Assembly (NCBI GenBank): GCA_910588645.1
Contig: CAJUOY010000015.1
Location: forward strand, 1-41,678
Length of the DNA: 41,678 bases
Reading direction: 5' to 3'
From: an uncultured Christensenellaceae bacterium
Lineage (GTDB): Bacteria > Bacillota > Clostridia > Christensenellales > Borkfalkiaceae
This document shows, piece after piece, positions 1 through 6,895 of the stretch (its first letter is position 1; every line of letters starts with the position of its first letter). The translations under genes and the position numbers were made by a program. Under the pieces are notes generated by a model, which was given only the letters and a program-made list of their open reading frames with translations, made no database searches and was not told the DNA's origin.

Positions 1-94
1 TATCAAACCACATTGCGGTAAGATATGGCAGGTCTGACTTTTGATAATTCCGTACGGTTATTCTTGAAGAAACAAGTGGTTTCTCTATTAGCAT
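1..94 (-). CDS. GNAT-family N-acetyltransferase, N-terminal fragment (cut by window edge)
   Basis: Only the first 31 codons lie in the window, read from an ATG at 94-92. The peptide begins MLIEKPLVSSRITVRNYQ and continues with KSDLPYLTAMWFD. This resembles the first strand and helix of RimJ/RimL-type GNAT enzymes, where an R-x-x-x-R segment is followed by an acidic 'xxDxxxL' helix. A good ribosome site (GCGGAGAA) lies about 10 nt upstream. A promoter with TTGCTT, 17 bp and TATAAT precedes it at 163-135. It is divergent from the GNAT gene at 277. The acetyl-CoA site and substrate region are outside the window, so family assignment rests on a short stretch. Confidence 0.55.
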   Translation of the reverse strand, partial: MLIEKPLVSSRITVRNYQKSDLPYLTAMWFD

Positions 95-134
95 TTTAAT
101 AGTTCTCCGCTAAATTACTGTTTACCGTCATTTT

Positions 135-163
135 ATTATATCATAACCGTAATAAAAAAGCAA
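135..163 (-). promoter_or_regulatory. SigA-type promoter for the left-edge GNAT gene
   Basis: On the minus strand, TTGCTT (163-158) is followed after 17 bp by TATAAT (140-135). The -35 box lies inside the downstream arm of the hairpin at 158-186, so terminator and promoter share sequence. Confidence 0.6.
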
Positions 164-186
164 GGACAGTTTTATTGTCCTTGCTT
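150..186 (-). terminator. Rho-independent terminator-like hairpin reading leftward
   Basis: Perfect 11-bp arms AAGCAAGGACA (158-168) and TGTCCTTGCTT (176-186) enclose a 7-nt loop. On the minus strand the hairpin is followed by a T-rich run (159-150). No minus-strand gene is visible to its right, so what it terminates is unclear. It may insulate the leftward promoter or be a relic. Confidence 0.55.
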
Positions 187-241
187 TAATCCCTATGAAA
201 TACACCGTATAGTCCGTGCATTTTATTTTTTTGATTAATGC

Positions 242-270
242 TTGAAAAATATAATTTGTTTTGTTATACT
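242..270 (+). promoter_or_regulatory. SigA-type promoter, predicted leaderless start
   Basis: TTGAAA (242-247), a 17-bp spacer and TATACT (265-270). The ATG at 277 follows the -10 box by 6 nt, so the expected transcription start coincides with the start codon. Confidence 0.7.
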
Positions 271-276
271 GTTTTT

Positions 277-780
277 ATGAATATCGTTATCAGGGAATGG
301 AAGCTTTCGGACGCGGATGATCTTGCCGAAGCTCTTTCCAATCCGAACGTACTTAATAATTTAAGGGACGGTTTGCCATATCCGTACACGGCGGACGACG
401 CAAGGGAATTTATATCCGCCATGCTTTCCGCGGATAAAAATTCGGTGTTTGCATTTGCTATAGAGTGTAACGGTAAGACGGTGGGCAGTATAGGCGCTTT
501 CCGTCAAGGTAATATTCATGCAAGAACTGCCGAACTCGGCTATTACGTTTCGGAAAAATACTGGGGAAGAGGGATAGCGGCGCGAGCGGTCGAATACGTT
601 TGCGATTATATTTTCGGCAATACGGATATAATTCGTATATTCGCCGAACCGTTTGCCCACAACGCGGCGTCTTGCAGGGTTCTCGAAAAGGTTGGGTTTA
701 GTTTAGAGGGCATATTGAGAAATAGCGCGGTCAAATGCGGGAAAGTTTTGGATATGAAGATGTATTCCCTGATAAAATAA
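277..780 (+). CDS. GNAT-family N-acetyltransferase (RimJ/RimL-like)
   Basis: A predicted 167-residue acetyl-CoA-dependent acetyltransferase. The N-terminus (MNIVIREWKLSDADDLAEAL) is the usual first strand and helix. The acetyl-CoA motif A is seen as YYVSEKYWGRGIAARAV, with the Q/RxxGxG/A loop as WGRGIAA. The late NAASCRVLEKVGF segment is typical of RimJ/RimL and spermidine-type GNATs. The substrate cannot be read from sequence. An in-frame ATG at 238 exists, but it would put the whole promoter inside the gene, and the extra 13 residues (MLEKYNLFCYTVF) are not GNAT-like. I therefore chose 277, which lacks a Shine-Dalgarno and is probably translated from a leaderless mRNA. Confidence 0.85.
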   Translation: MNIVIREWKLSDADDLAEALSNPNVLNNLRDGLPYPYTADDAREFISAMLSADKNSVFAFAIECNGKTVGSIGAFRQGNIHARTAELGYYVSEKYWGRGIAARAVEYVCDYIFGNTDIIRIFAEPFAHNAASCRVLEKVGFSLEGILRNSAVKCGKVLDMKMYSLIK

Positions 781-807
781 AAAAGCTTTTAAAGCGGCGC
801 GCAACCG

Positions 808-836
808 TTGAAATTTCGTCGGACGCGTGTTATAAT
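808..836 (+). promoter_or_regulatory. SigA-type promoter of the cyuA-tcdA-ttcA operon
   Basis: TTGAAA (808-813), a 17-bp spacer and a consensus TATAAT (831-836). The expected start near 843 gives a leader of about 26 nt to the ATG at 869. No strong Shine-Dalgarno is visible in that leader (only CGGGG near 857-861). Confidence 0.8.
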
Positions 837-868
837 AAATACAATTACGGATAAATCGGGGTTACCCT

Positions 869-2143
869 ATGGAAAAAAGTTTGTACGAAGGATACGTCAA
901 TATTTTAAAGGAAGAATTGTTGCCGGCAATGGGCTGTACGGAACCCATTTCCGTTGCATATGCCGCCGCGCTTGCGCGCGATACTCTCGGCGCGTTGCCT
1001 GAGAGAGCGGAAATATCCGTAAGCGGCAACATTCTTAAAAACGTCAAAAGCGTAGTCGTTCCCAATACGGGTGGAATGAAGGGCATAACGGCTGCGGCCG
1101 CGGCGGGAATAGTCGCGGGGGAAGCGGATAAGAAGCTTGAGGTTATATCTTCCGTCACTCCGTCCGACAGGGACAGGATAACCGCCTATCTCAACTCCGT
1201 TGATTTTTCTGTAAAGCAGTCGCATTCCGGCTGTATATTCGATATTACGGTAAAGGTATTTTCATCATCTGATTCCGCGCTTGTGCGAATAGCGGGCCAC
1301 CATACCAACGTTATGCGCATTCAAAAGAACGGCGTGGATATAGTCAACCGCGGAGAGGATACGGAAGAGCCCGATTTCCGTACGGACAGACGCATTCTTA
1401 CGGTAGAGAAAATAATCGAATTTGCGGACTGTTTTAAATTATCCGACGTTTACGATATTATAAAAAGACAAATAGATTACAATAAAGCCATTTCTGACGA
1501 GGGGCTTAAAAACGATTACGGCGCGAGAGTGGGCAAGGTGTTGCTCGGCTCTTTCGGACGTGGCGTGCATAACCTTGCGAAAGCGAGCGCGGCGGCAGGG
1601 TCGGACGCACGTATGAACGGCTGTTCTAAGCCCGTAGTGATAGTTTCGGGCAGCGGCAATCAGGGTATGGCGGCGTCGCTTCCGCTGATAACTTATGCCG
1701 AGAGCCTTAATTCCTCTGAAGAGGAGTTAATTCGCGCGCTGGTTGTATCCGATCTTATAACCATTCATCTCAAAACGGGCATAGGCCGTCTGTCTGCATA
1801 TTGCGGAGCCGTATCCGCGGGTTGCGGCGCGGGGGCAGGCATATGCTATCTTCACGGTGGCAAAGCGGAACAGGTATCCTGTACGGTGGTAAACGCGCTT
1901 GCGATCAACTCCGGCGTAATATGCGACGGAGCAAAGTCCAGCTGCGCGGCAAAAATAGCGTCGGCTGTGGAGGCGGGTATACTCGGCTTCGAGATGAGCA
2001 GAAAGGGCAGTCATTTCTGCGGCGGCGACGGTATTTTGGACGAGAGCGTCGAACACACGATAGAGAATGTAGGCGACATCGCCCGCGTAGGTATGCGCGG
2101 AACGGACGAAGAAATAATAAAGTTGATGATAAAAAAATGTTAG
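869..2143 (+). CDS. cyuA: L-cysteine desulfidase / UPF0597 (YhaM, CyuA) family protein
   Basis: A 424-residue protein of the SDH-alpha-like UPF0597 family. Members such as E. coli CyuA and the Methanocaldococcus desulfidase break L-cysteine into pyruvate, ammonia and sulfide with an oxygen-sensitive [4Fe-4S] cluster. Visible support: an N-terminal AMGCTEPISVAYAAA with C23, a central Gly-rich VSGSGNQGMAASLPL, and a C-terminal Cys cluster with C352, C359 and C384 (GVICDGAKSSCAAKI, SHFCGGDGI). The length is normal for the family. It is the first gene of an operon; its last 7 nt overlap tcdA. Some relatives are annotated only as serine dehydratase alpha-like, so the substrate is inferred from family and from its partners. 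Cytoplasmic. Confidence 0.8.
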   Translation: MEKSLYEGYVNILKEELLPAMGCTEPISVAYAAALARDTLGALPERAEISVSGNILKNVKSVVVPNTGGMKGITAAAAAGIVAGEADKKLEVISSVTPSDRDRITAYLNSVDFSVKQSHSGCIFDITVKVFSSSDSALVRIAGHHTNVMRIQKNGVDIVNRGEDTEEPDFRTDRRILTVEKIIEFADCFKLSDVYDIIKRQIDYNKAISDEGLKNDYGARVGKVLLGSFGRGVHNLAKASAAAGSDARMNGCSKPVVIVSGSGNQGMAASLPLITYAESLNSSEEELIRALVVSDLITIHLKTGIGRLSAYCGAVSAGCGAGAGICYLHGGKAEQVSCTVVNALAINSGVICDGAKSSCAAKIASAVEAGILGFEMSRKGSHFCGGDGILDESVEHTIENVGDIARVGMRGTDEEIIKLMIKKC

Positions 2144-2853
2144 AGGCATTTAAAAGAAGCGCAATATTACTCGGTGAAGAGGGCTTGAAAAAGCTCTCTT
2201 TATCTCGCGTTGCCGTTTTCGGCGTGGGTGGAGTAGGCGGGTATTGCGTAGAAGCTCTTGCGCGTGCGGGCGTGGGGGAAATTCATTTAATAGACAATGA
2301 TAAAGTGAGCGAAAGCAACCTCAACCGCCAGATAACGGCCTTGAAGAGCACTGTCGGCCGCTATAAAACCGAGGTTATGAAAGACCGTATAGCGGATATA
2401 AACCCCGCTTGCAAAGTAGTATGCAGGAATATATTTTTCCTCGCGGATGATAGGGAAATCGAAGATTTTTCAATCTTCGACTACGTTGTGGACGCAATAG
2501 ACACGGTTTCGGGTAAGCTTGAAATAGTCTCCCGCGCAGCCGCGGCGGGCGTTCCCGTCATAAGCTGTATGGGCGCGGGAAACAAACTCGATCCAACCGC
2601 ATTCAAGGTCGGCTATATCGAAAAAACTTGCGGCTGTCCCCTTGCGCGGGTAATGCGTCGGGAATTGAAGAAGAGAAATATAAACGGCGTAAAAGCGGTG
2701 TATTCGGAGGAAACGCCTTTAAAATCAGAGGAAGCCGAAAAAACGGAGTCGGGCAAAGTAGTTCCGGGAAGCGTATCCTTCGTGCCCGCCGTGGCGGGGT
2801 TGATTGCCGCGGGCGAGGTAATAAAACATATTGCGGGTAAAAACGATGGCTGA
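2137..2853 (+). CDS. tcdA: tRNA threonylcarbamoyladenosine dehydratase (E1-like)
   Basis: A 238-residue ThiF/MoeB/E1-fold protein matching TcdA (CsdL/YgdL), which uses ATP to cyclise t6A at tRNA position 37. The nucleotide-binding glycine loop is AVFGVGGVGGYCVEALARAG (from about residue 26). The acidic strand LIDNDKVSESNLNRQ supplies the Asp and Arg that hold ATP, and VVDAIDTVSGKLEIV follows. A pair of Cys in CGCPLARVMRREL and the final SVSFVPAVAGLIAAGEVIK are typical. The start is the ATG at 2137, overlapping the cyuA stop. The longer in-frame extension reads through cyuA and is not family-like. It overlaps ttcA by 8 nt, so the three genes look translationally coupled. Confidence 0.92.
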   Translation: MLEAFKRSAILLGEEGLKKLSLSRVAVFGVGGVGGYCVEALARAGVGEIHLIDNDKVSESNLNRQITALKSTVGRYKTEVMKDRIADINPACKVVCRNIFFLADDREIEDFSIFDYVVDAIDTVSGKLEIVSRAAAAGVPVISCMGAGNKLDPTAFKVGYIEKTCGCPLARVMRRELKKRNINGVKAVYSEETPLKSEEAEKTESGKVVPGSVSFVPAVAGLIAAGEVIKHIAGKNDG

Positions 2854-3664
2854 ATTTTCTCTCGAGCGTGCCGAACAAAGCCTGATTAAAAAATTTCACA
2901 GGCAAATCTTCCGTAAATTCACAAAGGCAGTGGCGACATATGATCTTATTGCGCCCGGCGATAAAATAGCTGTCTGTATTTCCGGCGGAAAGGATTCCTG
3001 GCTTATGGCCAAGCTTTTTCAGGAACTCAAAAAACACAACAAATTTCCGTTCGAGCTCGTTTTTATGGTTATGGATCCGGGATACGCCCCCGGTAACAGG
3101 GCGCTTATCGAAAGCAATTCCAGGAAGCTGAACGTGCCTTTGGAGATTTTCGAAACCGATATTTTCGAAAACGTGCTGCACGTGGAAAAATCGCCCTGTT
3201 ATCTCTGCGCGAGAATGAGAAGGGGACACCTGTATCACAATGCCGCTCTTCTCGGCTGCAATAAAATAGCGCTGGGGCATCACTACGACGACGTAATAGA
3301 GACGATACTGATGGGTATGCTCTACGGTGGGCAGGTGCAGACGATGATGCCGCTTGTACACAGCGCAAACTTCGAGGGAATGCAGCTTATTAGACCTATG
3401 TATTTGATAAGGGAAAAGGATATAATCGCCTGGCGAGATTACAACGGTCTGGAATTTCTGCGGTGTGCCTGTAAATTTACGGAGAGCAAGCAGAACGAGG
3501 ACGGCAAGCGACTGAAAGTCAAACGGCTTATAAAAGAGCTTGCGGCCGAGGACGAGGGTATAGAACAAAATATATTCAAGAGCGTGGAAAACGTAAACCT
3601 CTCCACGATAATAGCCTACAAGGATAAAAAAGGAATAAAACACTACTTCAACGAAGAGGAATAA
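2846..3664 (+). CDS. ttcA: tRNA 2-thiocytidine (s2C32) synthase family, PP-loop ATPase
   Basis: A 272-residue PP-loop protein of the TtcA family, which thiolates cytidine 32 in the tRNA anticodon loop. The PP-loop is SGGKDS (residues 46-51). C118 and C121 in PCYLCARMRRG form the CxxC, and C207 or C209 in RCACK can supply the third ligand of the [4Fe-4S] cluster used by this family. GHHYDDVIET (144-153) is the second conserved motif. The ATG at 2846 was chosen over an in-frame TTG at 2831. It lies inside the end of tcdA. A strong terminator follows at once. Related PP-loop enzymes (TtuA) share this architecture, so the target base is family-based inference. Confidence 0.87.
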   Translation: MAEFSLERAEQSLIKKFHRQIFRKFTKAVATYDLIAPGDKIAVCISGGKDSWLMAKLFQELKKHNKFPFELVFMVMDPGYAPGNRALIESNSRKLNVPLEIFETDIFENVLHVEKSPCYLCARMRRGHLYHNAALLGCNKIALGHHYDDVIETILMGMLYGGQVQTMMPLVHSANFEGMQLIRPMYLIREKDIIAWRDYNGLEFLRCACKFTESKQNEDGKRLKVKRLIKELAAEDEGIEQNIFKSVENVNLSTIIAYKDKKGIKHYFNEEE

Positions 3665-3700
3665 AAATCTTCCGTCGGTAATTCGACGGAAGATTTTTTT
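3665..3700 (+). terminator. Rho-independent terminator after ttcA
   Basis: Perfect 13-bp arms AAATCTTCCGTCG and CGACGGAAGATTT around a 6-nt loop, continued by a T run to 3700. It ends the cyuA-tcdA-ttcA operon. Confidence 0.9.
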
Positions 3701-3847
3701 ATATTAAATAAGTCATAAAGAAAAAATCCCGTTAATAAATTAAACCATAGAAGAAAACTGTTAAAAGTTTTTCGACAAAACAAGTGGAACGCTGACAAAA
3801 ACGGGCAAAATATAACCGTTTTTAATCGGCTATCATCGGAGAGTAGT

Positions 3848-4618
3848 TTGATACGAACAATTAAATTCAAAACTATAGCATTGGCATTCGTCACCGCGTT
3901 AATGATTGCGGTTTTAAGCGTTTCGGTCTATTTCACGGGCGCTTACGCCGTTTTCTACGGCAACACCCCGAGGCTTGTTCCCATATACAGCGTGGAGAGG
4001 GAAGAAAAGGTCTGTTCCATTACTTTCGACTGCGCCTGGGGCACCGATTATACGGACGCGATACTTACCGCGCTGAAAGGCTCTAACGTTCGCGCGACCT
4101 TCTTTATGGTTGAGTTCTGGACAGAAAAATATCCCGATTTCGTGAAGAAGATAGACGAAGCGGGGTGTGAAATAGGAACTCATTCGTCAACTCATTCCTA
4201 TATGTCCAAGCTCAATGCCGAGGGTATCAAGGCGGAGCTTTCCGCCTCGTCGGAGGCAATAAAGGAAGTGACGGGAAAAGAAGTCGATCTGTTCCGTCCC
4301 CCCTACGGCGACTATGACGACGAGCTGATTAAGACTGCTTCCGAGCAGGGATATTACACTATCCAGTGGGACGTAGACAGCCTTGACTGGAAGGATCTTT
4401 CCGCAGCAGACATAGCTATGCGCGTCATCAACGGCGTAACGAACGGCTCGATAATACTTATGCACAACAACGGTCTTCACACAGCGGAAGCCGTGCCAAT
4501 AATACTCGAAACTCTGAAAAACAGAGGGTACTCCTTCGTACCCGTAGGAGAACTCATATACCGTGAAAACTACACGGTGGACGGAACGGGCAGACAAAAG
4601 CCCGTGCAGCCGTCCTGA
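3848..4618 (+). CDS. Membrane-anchored polysaccharide deacetylase (PdaB-like, NodB fold)
   Basis: A 256-residue carbohydrate esterase 4 (NodB) protein. An N-terminal hydrophobic segment (about residues 9-33) should act as signal anchor or signal peptide, placing the enzyme outside the membrane. Motifs in order: TFDCAWG (catalytic Asp, metal Asp equivalent), THSSTHSY (metal histidines), RPPYGDYD, QWDVDSLDW and IILMHN. This motif set resembles the sporulation-associated PdaB branch that N-deacetylates peptidoglycan sugars. The start is a TTG at 3848, preceded by GGAGAG 5 nt upstream; no ATG fits upstream of the signal segment. No convincing SigA promoter was seen in 3701-3847. It is 40 nt ahead of the SSB-like gene and shares its terminator. 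Confidence 0.87.
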   Translation: MIRTIKFKTIALAFVTALMIAVLSVSVYFTGAYAVFYGNTPRLVPIYSVEREEKVCSITFDCAWGTDYTDAILTALKGSNVRATFFMVEFWTEKYPDFVKKIDEAGCEIGTHSSTHSYMSKLNAEGIKAELSASSEAIKEVTGKEVDLFRPPYGDYDDELIKTASEQGYYTIQWDVDSLDWKDLSAADIAMRVINGVTNGSIILMHNNGLHTAEAVPIILETLKNRGYSFVPVGELIYRENYTVDGTGRQKPVQPS

Positions 4619-4658
4619 AGCGATCAACAAAAATGAAAAACTTTAATGGAGGCAATAA

Positions 4659-5339
4659 ATGAATTACAACACGGAGAAAAACAACAAGGTATACATTTAC
4701 GGTGAGATAGTGTCCGAAGCGGCTTTCTCTCACGAGGTATACGGTGAAGGCTTTTACGAATTTATGGTCAAGGTTATGAGGCTTTCCGGTCAGGCGGACG
4801 TTCTGCCCGTGACCGTGTCCGAAAGGATAATGACCGAGGATATGCGCGTAGGTAGCTTTATCTGCGCACTCGGCCAGTTCCGTTCGTACAACAAACTGGA
4901 GGACGGTAAGTCCAGACTTATGCTCACGGTATTCGTCAGGGAACTGCTTGAAACCCAGCCGGGTAAAAACCCCAATTCGGTAGTGCTTTCCGGCTATATC
5001 TGCAAGCCGCCCGTATACAGAACGACGCCGTTCAACCGCGAGATCGCCGATCTGCTGATTGCGGTAAACCGCTCCTACAACAAGTCGGACTACATTCCCG
5101 CCATAGCCTGGGGCAGAAACGCCAGGTTCGTGCGCAACCTTTCCGTGGGCGACCGCGTGGCGCTTTCGGGAAGAATACAGAGCAGGGAGTATCAGAAAAA
5201 ACAGCCCGACGAAAGTTTTGTTACTATGACTGCTTACGAGGTCTCCATTTCCAAACTCGCCGCGTTTGACGACGATTCGGAATTCGATATAGACGAGGAA
5301 TTCGATCTCTACTCAATGCCGCACCATATAACAGAATAA
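4659..5339 (+). CDS. Tandem OB-fold single-stranded DNA-binding-like protein
   Basis: A 226-residue protein that looks like two SSB-type OB folds in a row. The second half carries the clear SSB signature: YIPAIAWGRNARFVRNL followed by VGDRVALSGRIQSREYQ (about residues 145-180). The first half (about 9-100) has the same strand pattern (VYIYGEIVSEAAF, FMVKVMRLSGQADVLPVTV) but is more divergent. The tail is strongly acidic (DDDSEFDIDEEFDL) yet does not end in the classical DxPF tip of replicative SSB. That argues for an accessory or PriB-like role rather than the housekeeping SSB. An excellent TGGAGG ribosome site precedes the ATG. It is the last gene before a strong terminator. Confidence 0.75.
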   Translation: MNYNTEKNNKVYIYGEIVSEAAFSHEVYGEGFYEFMVKVMRLSGQADVLPVTVSERIMTEDMRVGSFICALGQFRSYNKLEDGKSRLMLTVFVRELLETQPGKNPNSVVLSGYICKPPVYRTTPFNREIADLLIAVNRSYNKSDYIPAIAWGRNARFVRNLSVGDRVALSGRIQSREYQKKQPDESFVTMTAYEVSISKLAAFDDDSEFDIDEEFDLYSMPHHITE

Positions 5340-5353
5340 TTACGTAATTTTTG

Positions 5354-5379
5354 CCCCGCAAAGTTTGCGGGGTTTTTTT
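5354..5379 (+). terminator. Rho-independent terminator after the SSB-like gene
   Basis: CCCCGCAA (5354-5361) and TTGCGGGG (5365-5372) pair around a 3-nt loop, followed by seven T residues. Confidence 0.92.
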
Positions 5380-5414
5380 ATTGTGAAATTTTTTCATCCG
5401 CGCCGCAAATTAAT

Positions 5415-5442
5415 TTGCAAAAAGCAAAATTAATATTATAAT
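5415..5442 (+). promoter_or_regulatory. SigA-type promoter of the MATE gene, near-leaderless
   Basis: TTGCAA (5415-5420), a 16-bp spacer and TATAAT (5437-5442). The ATG at 5453 lies 10 nt after the -10 box, leaving only a few bases of leader and no room for a Shine-Dalgarno. Confidence 0.7.
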
Positions 5443-5452
5443 TAAAGCCGAA

Positions 5453-6841
5453 ATGGAAAAGGTTAAAAAGCGTACGGTAAACTTGACTACCGGCAATCTG
5501 TGGAAGGTTTTAATTTTATATTCCCTGCCCCTTTTCGGGAGCGCGTTCGTACAGCAGTTGTATTCGCTTGTCGACCTGCTCGTCGTCGGAAACTTTGCAA
5601 AGGAGGGGGCGCTTGCGGTCGACGCGATAGGCAACGCCACGGTGGTTATCAACGTGTTGCTCGCGTTCGCATTCGGTGCGAACGGCGGCTGTTCGGTTGC
5701 GGTAGCAAGGCACTTCGGCGAAAACGATTTCAAGAGGGTGAGGGAGACGGTAAATACGGCGGTGATTTCATATTCCGCCCTGTGCGCCGTCATAATGATA
5801 CTCGGGTTTTCTACGGGAGGCGCGCTTTTATCCGCGCTCGGCGCGCACGAAAGCTATTACGGCGACTGTCTTGTCTACCTCAACGTTTTCGTGGGCTCCC
5901 TGCCGTTCGTTTTCCTTTATAATCTCGGATGCGGCATATGTTCGGCGCTCGGCGACAGTAAATCGCCGTTTTTATTCCTGGTAGTATCTTCCGTACTCAA
6001 TATCGGGCTGGATATAGCCTTCGTCTACGGGCTTCATTGGGATGTTGCTGGCGCGGCGTGGGCGACATTTATTTCTCAGGCAGTTGCCTGTGTGTTGACG
6101 GTCATAGTGGTAGTAGGTAAGCTCCGTTCCATAAAATCGGAAGAAAAGCCCGCCATATTCGATAAAAAACTTTTAAAGGAACTTGCTATAACTTCCGTTC
6201 CCATAATATTACAGCAGAGCTTTATTTCGGTGGGTAACTTCTTTGTAAACCGCTGTATAAACGGTCTGGACGACACGGGCGACGCGATCACGGGCTTTAC
6301 GACCGCGTTTAAAATTATAATTATGTGTACTATGAGCACCGTTGCGATGACAAACGGCTTCTCCAATTTTGCATCTCAGAACAAGGCGGCGGGGGAGTAC
6401 GGCAGGATCAGAAAGGGTTTTTGGATTATGGCTCTATATATGATGGTTGTCTGCGTGGTATTTATGACGGTGTTTTTGAGTTGTCCCGAATTTCTTACAA
6501 GGGTATTCATTCAGGCAGATCATCTTACGGACGCGGCTATGTCATATTCGGTCAACTTTCTTACAGTAGTGTCCTGTTTTCTTCCGGTAGTAGGAATAAA
6601 GATAATGGCCGACGGCGCTATACGCGGTTGCGGCGGCAACGTAGGTTTTACAGTAAGCACCTTTACCGATCTCATTTTAAGGGTGGCTCTTGTGTACATT
6701 CTCGTTGCGGCGGGCTGGGGCTTTTCTGGTGTATCCTGGGCTTGGGCCATAGGCTGGGCGGGCGGCTCGCTGTTTGCCTGCGGGTTCTGGATTTATACGG
6801 TCAAAAAATTTCCGCGTTCCGCCCAAGTAAATTCCGTTTGA
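5453..6841 (+). CDS. MATE-family multidrug / sodium antiporter
   Basis: A 462-residue integral membrane protein with about 12 hydrophobic segments in two similar halves, the layout of MATE exporters. Typical sequence is seen at the N-terminus (LTTGNLWKVLILYSLPLF, then QQLYSLVDLLVVGNF) and at the start of the second half (LAITSVPIILQQSFISVGNF). GAAWATFISQAVACVLTV and WAWAIGWAGGSLFACGFW are typical late helices. It probably exports cationic drugs or metabolites using an ion gradient; the substrate cannot be predicted. Its stop codon (6839-6841) lies within the -35 box of the next promoter. No terminator separates it from lgt, so read-through is possible. Confidence 0.92.
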   Translation: MEKVKKRTVNLTTGNLWKVLILYSLPLFGSAFVQQLYSLVDLLVVGNFAKEGALAVDAIGNATVVINVLLAFAFGANGGCSVAVARHFGENDFKRVRETVNTAVISYSALCAVIMILGFSTGGALLSALGAHESYYGDCLVYLNVFVGSLPFVFLYNLGCGICSALGDSKSPFLFLVVSSVLNIGLDIAFVYGLHWDVAGAAWATFISQAVACVLTVIVVVGKLRSIKSEEKPAIFDKKLLKELAITSVPIILQQSFISVGNFFVNRCINGLDDTGDAITGFTTAFKIIIMCTMSTVAMTNGFSNFASQNKAAGEYGRIRKGFWIMALYMMVVCVVFMTVFLSCPEFLTRVFIQADHLTDAAMSYSVNFLTVVSCFLPVVGIKIMADGAIRGCGGNVGFTVSTFTDLILRVALVYILVAAGWGFSGVSWAWAIGWAGGSLFACGFWIYTVKKFPRSAQVNSV

Positions 6842-6866
6842 CATTTTTTTGCCGTTGCGATATAAT
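6838..6866 (+). promoter_or_regulatory. Consensus SigA promoter for the lgt-family gene
   Basis: TTGACA (6838-6843), 17 bp and TATAAT (6861-6866), a full match to both hexamers. The -35 box overlaps the MATE stop codon. Start is expected near 6873, 23 nt before the lgt ATG. Confidence 0.85.
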
Positions 6867-6895
6867 TAACGTACTTTAAAACCAAAGGTAATAAT

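Noticed and set aside
238..276. Upstream ATG for the GNAT gene
   Set aside because: The -35 and -10 boxes lie within this stretch, so an mRNA from that promoter would not contain it.
1801..2136. N-terminal extension of TcdA by 112 codons
   Set aside because: It reads a different frame of the cyuA gene, is Arg/Gly-rich and is not found in the E1-like family; the ATG at 2137 is the natural start.
2603..3643. Long minus-strand open frame (346 codons)
   Set aside because: It lies opposite tcdA and ttcA, both with clear motifs, and its translation has no recognisable domain or ribosome site.
5453..6841. MATE protein as a flippase of a polysaccharide locus (Wzx-like)
   Set aside because: The sequence has MATE rather than MviN/Wzx motifs, and no glycan genes are near.
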